Assembly (NCBI GenBank): GCA_035652815.1 | Contig: DASRDB010000003.1 | Span: 248,001-312,000, forward strand | Source of the DNA: DASRDB01 sp035652815 | GTDB taxonomy: Bacteria > Chloroflexota > Ktedonobacteria > Ktedonobacterales > Ktedonobacteraceae | Direction of reading: 5' to 3' | Length of the DNA stretch: 64,000 nt | Shown: positions 52,907-60,717 of the stretch, in pieces | Position numbering within the stretch: position 1 is the stretch's first letter | How the letters are laid out: the number at the start of each line of letters is the position of its first letter | Notes under the pieces: generated by a model | What the model was told of the DNA's origin: nothing | What the model saw: only the letters and a program-made list of their open reading frames with translations | Database searches by the model: none | Program-made: the position numbers and the translations under genes

Positions 52907-55786
52907 TTATCCGGTATTTCTCAGACCAGCCGCGATGCCGTTAATCGTCAGCAACACGGCGTAGGTCAGGTCCGCCTGCCTTTTCTGCTGGTCGCTGGCC
53001 TGGCTGCGCGCCTCATCATCTAGAACGAGCGGGCCGCCCAGGGTGCGTAGTTGTCGCAGCAAGTGTACCTGAAAGTAGCTGAGCGGATCAACGTAGGGGT
53101 TGCGCAACTGGATCGAGCGTTGCAATACCGGAGTATTGTCCAATAATGCTCTACCACCCACAATTTCCAGCAACATACGCTTTGTGCGGGCGTACTCTTC
53201 CTCAATGAGCGCCGAAAGCCTTTGTCTGAGGTCTTCTTCCTGAACAAGAGTGGCATAATGACAGGCAATATGCATATCGGCTTTGGAGAGCGTCATCTGC
53301 ATATTATCGAGGAAGGCACGCATAAAAGGCCACTCGCGGTACATCCTGCGCAGTTCTGCCAGCTGCTCCGGCTGCTCGCTGACACAGGCTTCCAGGGCAG
53401 TGCCAACACCGTACCAGCTCGGCAGCACATAACGGCTCTGCATCCATGAAAACACCCAGGGGATGGCGCGCAATTCCTCGATGCTGCGTCCCTTTGCCCG
53501 GCGAGCGGGTCGCGACCCGATGTTGAGCCAGGCAAGCTCTGAGATGGGCGTTGCCTGCTCAAAAAAGCGCAGGAAGTCCGGCGTTTCATAAATTAATTGC
53601 CGGTATTCATGATAGGCACGCTTCGAGAGGCTATTCATCAGTTCGCGCCAGCGTTCCGGCACATCGACAGGGGTGCCGGTTTCTTGCAAAATTTCCGGCG
53701 GCAGGCTGGCCTGAATCACGCCAGATACCACCAGTTCCAGGTTACGCAGCGCTATATTTGGCAAACCATACTTGAATGAAAGCATCTCGCCCTGCTCGGT
53801 GATACGAATATGCCCGTTCACTGTTCCAGGCGGCTGACCCAGAATGGCCTCGTAAATTGGCCCGCCGCCACGCCCAACCGCGCCGCCGCGCCCGTGAAAG
53901 AGCGTGATGCCAATGCCATGTTTTCTGCCAAGTGCCGCGAGCCGCGTTTGGGCCTGATAAAGCTCCCAGCTTGAGGTGAGAATGCCGCCATCCTTGCTGC
54001 TATCCGAGTAGCCAAGCATTACCTGTTGTCGATTGCCGCATGCCTGTACGTATGCTCGATAAAGTGGATAGGTAAAGGCCTGCTCCATAATTGCGGTGCA
54101 GGTGCGCAGGTCTTCAATCGTCTCAAAAAGCGGTACGATAGGCAGGTCGCTGATACCCGCCTCTTTACAGAAAAATTGCACTTCCAGCAAGTCGCTGAGC
54201 GAACAGGTCATGCTGATAATGTAGCAGGTGACGGCATCCTTCCCAAACTGCTCTCTGGCTTCGCGAATTGCGTCAAAAGTCGCCAGGATGTGGCTTATCT
54301 CCTCGCTCACATCTAGAAGATGCCGGGGCAAAACTCGCGGGTCGCTCAGCAAATCTTCCAGTAAGCGCACCCGTTCCGCTTCATCTAATGACCTGTAATC
54401 GCCCTTCAGCAGGCCAGTCGCCTGTAACAACTCGGCAAGGGCCTTCGCATGCTGCTCGCTATGCTGCCGCACATCAAGCGCCGCGAAATGAAACCCGAAC
54501 ACCTGAACCTGGCGTATCAACTCGGCAAGTTTGCCCACCGATAACTGCTGCTCTCCATCCGCCAGCAGACTATCGCGCAATACTTCCAGGTCTGCTAAGA
54601 GTTCTTCCTTTCGGCTATAAGTAATGTTCGTTGAATTGACTTGCTCGCCTCGATACATGGCTTGCATTGCGCTCAACCTTCGCCACATGAAAGAAAGTTT
54701 GCGGCGGTAGGGTTCAAGTGCGGTTTGCGGGCCAAGTTCGCGATCATAGTCCGGCATTGCTTCGGCATCACGAGCAATTGAGGCGGCAAGCTCGGGCGTT
54801 ATCACGCAGTAGTTCAAGGATTGCGAGTACTCCTGCGCAAGCTTTTCAATCGATGCGCGGTAGTGTTCGATCACGCGCTCGCGTTGCAGGTGAAGGGCAC
54901 GCATCAATGTTTCGGGGCCGACATGCGGATTGCCGTCCTGGTCGCCGCCAATCCAGGAGCCAATCCGCAGGAAAGGCGGCAGGGGAAACTGCTTGCCGGG
55001 AAATGCCACCCGTAGCTGTTCCTCCAACTCGCTGTACATCTCGGGCAGCGCGCCATACATGACCTCTTCCAGGTAGTACAGCCCCATCTTGATCTCGTCC
55101 AACGGCTGCAAGCGCACATGCCGGATAGAGTCGGTGCGCCAGAGGAGCGAGACAATGCTTTCCAGTTCCTGCTGACAGAGGCGCTGCTCGCGCGGCGTCA
55201 TGATCTCCTGCCGGTCAAAGATCTCCAACAACTCTTCGACCCGCCGTGATTTGACAATCAGACTGCGGCGGGTCGCCTCGGTGGGATGCGCAGTAAACAC
55301 CAACTCAATGGAGAGCGCGAGCAACAATTGTTCAAGCAGCTCGGACTCGATGTTGTTGCTCCGCAAAAATTCAGCCAGGGCAGCGAATGAGCCACGCTGT
55401 GCAGTGGGATTATGCGCCGTTTCATGCGCTCTCCGCCGCCGCGTACGATGATGCTGTTCGGCGGTATTGACCAGGTGAAAGTACATGGCAAATGCGCGAA
55501 TAACGTCAATCGCGGTCTCCAGGTCGCAGGACTTCACCACTCGTGTAATTTCCTCGTCCAGAGCCGCGATTTCAGCCTGCAAGCGTTGTCGCTCGTCGCC
55601 GTCCACCGCGTTCAGCATTTCTGCGCATTCACGCAGTCGCCTGCAACTTTTGCGCAATTGTTCCACGATGTCAAAGACACGCTGCCCCTCATGCTGCTGG
55701 ATGGCATGTCCCAACGCATTTCCCAGCGCGCGTATATCGCGCCGCAGCGGCGCATCTTTCTCCATGCGTTGTTCTTGTTCAAGCAT
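52907..55786 (-). CDS. ppc: Phosphoenolpyruvate carboxylase
   Basis: The 959-residue enzyme forms oxaloacetate from PEP and bicarbonate, refilling the TCA cycle. The catalytic histidine is in VFTAHPTEATRRSLI near residue 160, IGGDQDGNPHVGPETL follows, then the lysine site GYSDSSKDGGILTSSW near 580 and the arginine loop LFHGRGGAVGRGGGP. The carboxyl terminus ends LRNTG, the canonical last five residues. No regulatory N-terminal phosphorylation motif is obvious. It starts nine bp after the stop codon of an upstream coiled-coil gene on the same strand. Confidence 0.97.
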   Translation of the reverse strand: MLEQEQRMEKDAPLRRDIRALGNALGHAIQQHEGQRVFDIVEQLRKSCRRLRECAEMLNAVDGDERQRLQAEIAALDEEITRVVKSCDLETAIDVIRAFAMYFHLVNTAEQHHRTRRRRAHETAHNPTAQRGSFAALAEFLRSNNIESELLEQLLLALSIELVFTAHPTEATRRSLIVKSRRVEELLEIFDRQEIMTPREQRLCQQELESIVSLLWRTDSIRHVRLQPLDEIKMGLYYLEEVMYGALPEMYSELEEQLRVAFPGKQFPLPPFLRIGSWIGGDQDGNPHVGPETLMRALHLQRERVIEHYRASIEKLAQEYSQSLNYCVITPELAASIARDAEAMPDYDRELGPQTALEPYRRKLSFMWRRLSAMQAMYRGEQVNSTNITYSRKEELLADLEVLRDSLLADGEQQLSVGKLAELIRQVQVFGFHFAALDVRQHSEQHAKALAELLQATGLLKGDYRSLDEAERVRLLEDLLSDPRVLPRHLLDVSEEISHILATFDAIREAREQFGKDAVTCYIISMTCSLSDLLEVQFFCKEAGISDLPIVPLFETIEDLRTCTAIMEQAFTYPLYRAYVQACGNRQQVMLGYSDSSKDGGILTSSWELYQAQTRLAALGRKHGIGITLFHGRGGAVGRGGGPIYEAILGQPPGTVNGHIRITEQGEMLSFKYGLPNIALRNLELVVSGVIQASLPPEILQETGTPVDVPERWRELMNSLSKRAYHEYRQLIYETPDFLRFFEQATPISELAWLNIGSRPARRAKGRSIEELRAIPWVFSWMQSRYVLPSWYGVGTALEACVSEQPEQLAELRRMYREWPFMRAFLDNMQMTLSKADMHIACHYATLVQEEDLRQRLSALIEEEYARTKRMLLEIVGGRALLDNTPVLQRSIQLRNPYVDPLSYFQVHLLRQLRTLGGPLVLDDEARSQASDQQKRQADLTYAVLLTINGIAAGLRNTG

Positions 55787-55795
55787 ATCTCATCT

Positions 55796-56203
55796 TCAAT
55801 CAGAAAATGTTCCGAGCAGCCAGCGAGCCGTAGCCTCATCTGGGGCTTTGTAGATTTGTCTTACCAGCCGACGAAGCTCTTCAGGTTGTTTAACAAACAA
55901 GACCTGCTTCCGCGCATATTCAGCAAGTAAAGGAAAACGGTCTTGTACCGCCTCTACTGCTAACTCCTGCAAAACCCGGACTTTATGCTCCAGAGCCAGC
56001 TTCATTTCCTCTACCTCTTTAAGAGCCTTCGCAGCTTTCTCCTCCGCCACTTTAAGAGCTTTTGCCAATCTTTCTGCTTCTTTAGCTACTGAATTAGCAG
56101 CAGCCTCTTTTGCCTTCTCCTCTAGACGCCGTTGAAAGTAAGGATCATTATCGATCAAGCTGTCGTATTCTTGCATGTATTCTCGTCTCTGTCCTCGAGC
56201 CAT
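55796..56203 (-). CDS. Coiled-coil protein, C-terminus like Rpn/PD-(D/E)XK transposases
   Basis: The 135-residue protein begins with a hydrophilic helix (REYMQEYDSLIDNDPYFQRR), has a long Lys/Glu/Ala coiled coil, and ends VQDRFPLLAEYARKQVLFVK and RLVRQIYKAPDEATARWLLG. That C-terminal block resembles the tail of Rpn-family recombination-promoting nucleases, but the catalytic PD-(D/E)XK core is missing, so this may be a truncated derivative. The ATG at 56203 follows GAGGATAG. It precedes ppc by nine bp. Confidence 0.6.
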   Translation of the reverse strand: MARGQRREYMQEYDSLIDNDPYFQRRLEEKAKEAAANSVAKEAERLAKALKVAEEKAAKALKEVEEMKLALEHKVRVLQELAVEAVQDRFPLLAEYARKQVLFVKQPEELRRLVRQIYKAPDEATARWLLGTFSD

Positions 56204-56479
56204 GCCCAACTCTATCCTCTTTCATCTTTTTCGAACATCCCAGCGCGTTAGCTTCTCACTATTAATAAGTATAACATGTCTCCTGGCCGAGTGAGGTCTA
56301 TAACACTGATGAGATGCTTTCACTATAGTAATTACAGCAGTTGTCAGCAAAAGCGGAAATTTTTCTGGACATTTTTCCAAAAGTGCCAGATTTTGCCTCG
56401 TCAAACCAAAAACCTGTGACGATTCTTCCCTATTCTTTCGTTTCATGATTGGTTATAAAACCGGCGCGGGAAAACCTCC

Positions 56480-56638
56480 GTCTTTCAAGCCTGATTCTTA
56501 CCCACATTTATCGGAAGGCGCTTGATGAGGGACTTGATAAAGCATAGGTTCTACCGACCTCGACAATACCAGTTGGCTTACCAAGCCCTTTTACAAAATC
56601 AATGTGTAAAATGTGGGTAAGAATCAGGTCTTTCAAGC
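56480..56638. mobile_element. MITE-like insertion with terminal inverted and direct repeats
   Basis: Nineteen-bp inverted repeats, CTGATTCTTACCCACATTT at 56491-56509 and its complement at 56609-56627, bound a 137-bp segment. An 11-bp direct repeat GTCTTTCAAGC flanks it at 56480-56490 and 56628-56638, as in a target-site duplication. The minus strand has a short open frame (about 30 codons) within it. No transposase is encoded, so it would move in trans. The remainder of the gap 56204-56718 holds only the tnpA promoter. Confidence 0.55.
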
Positions 56639-56682
56639 GGGGGGATGAGAGCGCCGTTCCTTGTTGGAGAGGGGGAGGGATG

Positions 56683-56711
56683 TTGGCATATGGCATTTGT
56701 TCGACTATAAT
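56683..56711 (+). promoter_or_regulatory. Promoter for tnpA, possibly leaderless
   Basis: TTGGCA (56683-56688) and TATAAT (56706-56711) have a 17-base spacer. The tnpA ATG is only eight bases after the -10, so transcription should begin at or very near the start codon. Confidence 0.6.
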
Positions 56712-56718
56712 AGGCTAC

Positions 56719-57114
56719 ATGAGTGACAAGTATATTCATGAACAACATACGGTTCATCAGATGCTCTACCATATCATCTTCTGTCGGAAACGAAGACGCA
56801 AGATACTGGTAGGGCCAGTGCGTGATCGCTTAGAGCAGATTACCCGTGAAGTAGCCGATGAAAACGGGTGGGAGATTGTCGAACTGGCAATTCAACCAGA
56901 TCACGTGCATCTGTTCATTCAGGCCAATCCCTACACGCTGCCTACTAACATCCCTCGCTTGATAAAAGGCCGTTCCTCGCACGATATGCGAGAGGAATTC
57001 CCTCATCTCAAGCGTATGCCCTCGCTCTGGACACGTTCCACGTTCTATAGCACGGCTGGCTTTGTCAGCCAGGACACGATACAGAAATATATCGAGAGGC
57101 AGAGTCGAACCTGA
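56719..57114 (+). CDS. tnpA: IS200-type Y1 transposase TnpA
   Basis: The 131-residue HUH transposase nicks and joins single-stranded ends of the element. The HUH motif is in IQPDHVHLFIQANP, and the catalytic tyrosine is in GFVSQDTIQKYIERQ. The N-terminus HQMLYHIIFCRKRRRKILVG is typical. The ATG at 56719 matches the family start and lies just after the -10. Its stop codon overlaps the tnpB ATG (TGATG). Confidence 0.94.
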   Translation: MSDKYIHEQHTVHQMLYHIIFCRKRRRKILVGPVRDRLEQITREVADENGWEIVELAIQPDHVHLFIQANPYTLPTNIPRLIKGRSSHDMREEFPHLKRMPSLWTRSTFYSTAGFVSQDTIQKYIERQSRT

Positions 57115-58319
57115 TGCTGATTGTTGAGTACAAGCTCCGTGGAAACAAAGCCCGCTATCAAGCGATTGATGAAGCGATACGGATCACACAATTCATCCGA
57201 AACAAGTGCTTGCGCCTGTGGATGGATACCCGTGGTATCACCGGCTATGATCTCAACGTGGCTTGTGCTCAACTGGCACAAGCCTTTCCCTTTGCCTCTC
57301 AGCTCAATTCGCAAGCCCGTCAAGCGGCTGCGGAGCGCGCGTGGTTCGCTATCACGCGCTTCTATGACAACTGCAAGACCCACAAGCCAGGGAAAAAGGG
57401 CTATCCGCGCTTCCAGCATGATAACCGTTCGGTGGAGTACAAGCAAACGGGCTGGAAGCTCTCCCCCGATGGCAAGCACATCACCTTCACTGATGGTTGC
57501 AACATAGGCCGCTTGCGGTTGGTAGGAAGCAAAAACCAACGGATTGAAGAATTTCCCACGAAGCAGATCAAACGTGTCAGGCTCATCAAACGTGCCGATG
57601 GCTACTACGTCCAGTTTGCGCTTGATGCAGAGAGGCGCATCGAACACATTTCTACCGGCAAGCAGGCTGGTATCGACATGGGTTTGAAAGAGTTCTTGAC
57701 TGACAGCGAAGGCCATACCGTTGCGAACCCTCGACATGTGAGGAAAGCAGAAAAGCGATTAAAGCGTCTTCATAGATGGCTCTCTCGCAAACAGAAGAAA
57801 TCATCCAACCGCAAGAAAGCCAGAACGCATCTGGCAAAGGCGTATCTCAAAGTCAGTAGGCAGCGTGAAGACTTTGCCAGAAAGACGGCAAGCACGCTCA
57901 TCTCATCTCACGATTTGATTGCCTATGAACACCTAAAGATATGCAACCTCGTGAAGAATAGGAAGCTGGCAAAGTCCATCAGTGATGCTTCGTGGGGCCG
58001 CTTCCTGTCATGGCTCACCTACTATGGGCAGGTTCACACTATCCCTGTCATAGCGGTAGAACCTGCTTTCACGAGTCAGGATTGTAGTGCCTGTGGAACA
58101 CGAGTCAAGAAAGCGCTCTCAGTCAGGACACACATGTGTCCTGGTTGTGGAATGGTTCTTGACCGAGACCATAACGCAGCACTTAACATTCTCGCAAAGG
58201 CTTTAGACCGTACCGGTGGGCAATCGGCAACGGGTACTCCTAAGAGGGTACGCAACGCTTCTGGACAGACCGCCTCTACTCGTTCTGGCAAGGCCAAAGC
58301 GGGCAAGTGGGCTGGTTGA
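57114..58319 (+). CDS. tnpB: IS605 OrfB/TnpB, RuvC-domain RNA-guided nuclease
   Basis: TnpB is a compact RuvC nuclease guided by an RNA from the element's right end. The 401-residue protein has an OrfB helix-turn-helix N-terminal region, the RuvC aspartate in AGIDMGLKEFLTD, glutamate in LIAYEHLKICNLVKN, and final aspartate in VLDRDHNAALNILA. A zinc finger (CSACGTRVK with CPGCG) lies between them. All catalytic residues are intact, so it may be active. It starts one base before the tnpA stop codon. The C-terminal Ser/Arg/Lys-rich tail leads into the right-end RNA region. Confidence 0.94.
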   Translation: MLIVEYKLRGNKARYQAIDEAIRITQFIRNKCLRLWMDTRGITGYDLNVACAQLAQAFPFASQLNSQARQAAAERAWFAITRFYDNCKTHKPGKKGYPRFQHDNRSVEYKQTGWKLSPDGKHITFTDGCNIGRLRLVGSKNQRIEEFPTKQIKRVRLIKRADGYYVQFALDAERRIEHISTGKQAGIDMGLKEFLTDSEGHTVANPRHVRKAEKRLKRLHRWLSRKQKKSSNRKKARTHLAKAYLKVSRQREDFARKTASTLISSHDLIAYEHLKICNLVKNRKLAKSISDASWGRFLSWLTYYGQVHTIPVIAVEPAFTSQDCSACGTRVKKALSVRTHMCPGCGMVLDRDHNAALNILAKALDRTGGQSATGTPKRVRNASGQTASTRSGKAKAGKWAG

Positions 58320-58327
58320 AGGAAGAA

Positions 58328-58350
58328 CCCCCTGTGCTTTAGCCAGGGGA
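58328..58350 (+). ncRNA. Right-end hairpin, likely omega-RNA terminus
   Basis: CCCCCTG and CCAGGGG form a stem around a TGCTTTAG-type loop directly after tnpB, followed by GTGTCAG. TnpB elements make a guide RNA from this region, extending back into the tnpB 3' end. Its exact limits cannot be told. Confidence 0.5.
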
Positions 58351-58411
58351 GTGTCAGAATAATCAGGAACATGCCATTTCAAAATCTACTCAGCTTGAGG
58401 AGTTCTTAAAT

Positions 58412-58999
58412 ATGCAGCAACAGCAGCAACAAGGTGATTTTGATCTGCTTGCGGTCTTTAATAGTGAAACGGACGCCGAAGCGGCAGAGAGCAAGCTGCG
58501 CAAGGAGGGCTTTGGCGACGAGGAAATCTATCGCATGGCTCCCGGCAGTGTTGGTAGCGGGCAGTTTCGCGAGCATGGCCCTAATCGGGATCGGGCCTCT
58601 GTTTTCTTGCAAACTACGCGCACTGGCCCAAGTCCGGCGGTGGTTGTCCTGCTGGCTATCCTCTTCGGTCTGATCTTTGGCGGTGTGATGTTTGGGGCAG
58701 ATGAACTGTTCATCAAAACGCTACCAGTACTGATCGCCACCCTGATTGGTGTAGTGGTCGGTATCATTATCGGCGCGATTATTGGTCTAACGCGCAAAGG
58801 CCACGTGCGCGGCAACATCGGCCAGGATATGACAAAGGTGAATGCGGCTGCGCCTGCCCGACCTGTACAGGGAGCGCGTACTGTCATCGCCATTCGCCTG
58901 CCTGATCCTGAGAATATCAGCCGAAAGTCGAAGGCGCGGGCTATTTTGATTAACAATCGCGGGAAGATCGACAGGAGCGTCAGCAGAGAAAATACCTGA
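58412..58999 (+). CDS. Membrane protein with general-stress-17M-like N-terminus
   Basis: The 195-residue protein starts poly-Gln, then DFDLLAVFNSETDAEAAESK and GFGDEEIYRMAPG, resembling the N-terminal domain of general stress protein 17M/YflT. A glycine-zipper pair of membrane segments follows (VVVLLAILFGLIFGGVMFGA and IATLIGVVVGIIIGAIIGL). The C-terminus has VIAIRLPDPENISRKSKARA. GGAGTTCTTAAAT precedes the ATG. It probably belongs to envelope-stress tolerance, by family analogy only. Confidence 0.7.
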   Translation: MQQQQQQGDFDLLAVFNSETDAEAAESKLRKEGFGDEEIYRMAPGSVGSGQFREHGPNRDRASVFLQTTRTGPSPAVVVLLAILFGLIFGGVMFGADELFIKTLPVLIATLIGVVVGIIIGAIIGLTRKGHVRGNIGQDMTKVNAAAPARPVQGARTVIAIRLPDPENISRKSKARAILINNRGKIDRSVSRENT

Positions 59000-59003
59000 G
59001 ACG

Positions 59004-59045
59004 AGAGGGCTGGCCCAGATGAGGAGCCAGCCCTCTTCTTTTTTT
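59004..59045 (+). terminator. Intrinsic terminator
   Basis: GAGAGGGCTGGC pairs with GCCAGCCCTCT, followed by a T-rich run (TCTTTTTTT), directly after the membrane protein gene. Confidence 0.85.
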
Positions 59046-59152
59046 GCCAGTAGTACCTCTTTCTGCATGCGGCATAAAATTTGTAGCCCTTCGTTACAAT
59101 AAATACAGTCAGCACTGTTGCTATAACATGCTATGCAAAAAACCTCTCGCCT

Positions 59153-59236
59153 GTCATCCTGAGCGCAGCGAAGGATCTCGGTTGCTGCGCAGGAGCGTGT
59201 CCCCAGGCCGCAGATCCTTCGCTGCGCTCAGGATGC
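59153..59236. repeat. Palindromic repeat, family R1 copy e
   Basis: Arms GTCATCCTGAGCGCAGCGAA then GGATCT and the complement, the right arm ending GGATGCCAC. It lies about 50 bp upstream of clpS. Confidence 0.8.
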
Positions 59237-59287
59237 CACCGGGGGACAGGGTTGTAATGGCATAACCCTATAGGAGGTCGATTTGCG

Positions 59288-59596
59288 ATGCCGGGTATCA
59301 CGCTTTCACCTTTGAGCAAGGTGGAGACAGAAGAACTACTTCGCCTCCGCGCCAGACTTCTGCCTCCATACAAGGTCATTCTCTTTAACGACGACTACAA
59401 TGAAATGATGTACGTCGTCGCCGTGTTGCTTCATACCATCAACAACCTGAGCCAGCAGGAAGCCGAGCGCATCATGCTGACGGCGCATCTCACCGGCAGC
59501 GCCGTGGTGGTCGTTTGCCCAAAAGAAACCGCCGAATATTACGAGGAAAAACTGCACAGCTACGGGCTAGACGCCGGTATCGAACCAGACGAATAA
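59288..59596 (+). CDS. clpS: ATP-dependent Clp protease adaptor ClpS
   Basis: ClpS delivers N-degron proteins to ClpAP/ClpCP. The 102-residue protein has the signature YKVILFNDDYNEMMYVVAVL (NDD plus hydrophobic pocket) and AERIMLTAHLTGSAVVVVCP, which carries the N-end-rule recognition histidine. The extra N-terminal tail of about 27 residues is normal. GGAGGTCGATTTGCG precedes the ATG. No clpA is adjacent. Confidence 0.95.
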   Translation: MPGITLSPLSKVETEELLRLRARLLPPYKVILFNDDYNEMMYVVAVLLHTINNLSQQEAERIMLTAHLTGSAVVVVCPKETAEYYEEKLHSYGLDAGIEPDE

Positions 59597-59823
59597 TCCA
59601 GCCAGGCTTTACTGTATATAAAAAAATAAATTCGGTCCCTAAAAGTTATCGCTCTGTCGTCATTTCTTATGCAAGAATCGTGATGTTGCTGTATACTGCT
59701 GCTATTGACGCGGATGAAGCTAGAGGTTAGAATCAATAATAACCTGGAGGAACCTTTGACGAGTAGACGTTTGAAGTAGACATGATGCTGTTTTATCATG
59801 TTCCTGCAGGAGGAGAGACATAC

Positions 59824-60339
59824 ATGGTTCATTTATGGCGAAAAGCCAAAGAAGAGACAGAGACGAGTAAGACGGCTCCAGGGGTTGGAGCCACAGGCGA
59901 TATCGCGGTCATTGTCGATGGCAAGAAGCTGGACAACGAACTCGTCCGACTCGCCTGTATGATGGCAAAACGGGCAAGACGTAAAGTTCACCTGGTTCAT
60001 ATCATTGAAGTTCCTCGCACTCTCCCTCTCAAAGCCAACCTCACGAAAGAATCCGAAAACGCAGATAGACTTTTAAATGAAGCGCTGGCTATTGCCGAGG
60101 AAGCAGGTTGCGAGGCGATTGCGGAAGTCGTTCAGGCGCGTGATGCCGGGCCAGCGATTGTTGACGAAGCGCGCGACCATTCCTGCGCCTTGATTATGCT
60201 TGGCCTGGTTCGCAACGCCCACAAAGCGCATGGTGTCGGAAACGATCTTGGAAAAACTATTCCATTCGTGCTGGCAAACGCGCCCTGTCGCGTCTGGGTC
60301 GTACAGGACCCTGTTGACGTCAAACCCGCCCAACCATAA
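59824..60339 (+). CDS. Universal stress protein UspA-like
   Basis: The 171-residue protein has a UspA fold: GDIAVIVDGKKLDNELVRLA, HLVHIIEVPRTLPLKANLTK, and AGPAIVDEARDHSCALIMLG, where GLVRN replaces the ATP-binding GxxG. It lacks the full GxxGxxxxx(S/T) nucleotide motif, so it may not bind ATP. The ATG at 59824 follows GGAGGAGAG. It probably supports survival under starvation or oxygen stress by family analogy. Confidence 0.82.
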   Translation: MVHLWRKAKEETETSKTAPGVGATGDIAVIVDGKKLDNELVRLACMMAKRARRKVHLVHIIEVPRTLPLKANLTKESENADRLLNEALAIAEEAGCEAIAEVVQARDAGPAIVDEARDHSCALIMLGLVRNAHKAHGVGNDLGKTIPFVLANAPCRVWVVQDPVDVKPAQP

Positions 60340-60523
60340 ACGCGTGGCAGGTTCCGCTCCTTTCCCAACGCTGCCAGCCCACACCTGGTAGTACTGGCAC
60401 CTCGGATGAACCTGCCACACCCCGTATAGATGACACGAATCACTTCACCTCAACGCCTGCTTTCTAGCTGATATCCCCTCTTCCAATTACCCTGCCTTGT
60501 AGCATCCAGTCTATTTTGTTATT

Positions 60524-60571
60524 TTTGCTACTTGCAAAAAATTTGCAAGTAGCAAATTTTGATGGTATACT
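60524..60571 (+). promoter_or_regulatory. Palindromic operator over nickel permease promoter
   Basis: Perfect 15-bp arms TTTGCTACTTGCAAA (60524-60538) and TTTGCAAGTAGCAAA (60542-60556) sit across a -35 TTGCAA (60543-60548) that is 17 bases from a -10 TATACT (60566-60571). A bound dimer would block the promoter. It does not match a known NikR site. Confidence 0.6.
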
Positions 60572-60717
60572 TTTTTTGTATCTCAGGCGTCAACTCAGAG
60601 ACCCTTTGTTGTGGGACATGATCGTATCCGTAGGTCGTTCTTCGTAGCAGTGACTCACCAGCTAGCTTCTCAAACAATCTATCTTTTCCTGCCCATCTGT
60701 AAATCTCAGGAGGTTCC

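Larger units (their letters stand above)
56683..58352 (+). mobile_element. IS200/IS605 family insertion sequence
   Basis: The element carries tnpA (Y1 HUH transposase) and tnpB (RNA-guided nuclease), overlapping by one base, and ends with a GC-rich hairpin. The right end resembles the usual CCAGGGG hairpin plus GTGTCA end. The left boundary is not resolved, and the start given is only the promoter. Confidence 0.75.

Noticed and set aside
60572..60717. A nickel-cobalt or cobalamin riboswitch in the NiCoT leader
   Set aside because: The conserved cores were not recognisable; only the upstream palindrome is convincing.
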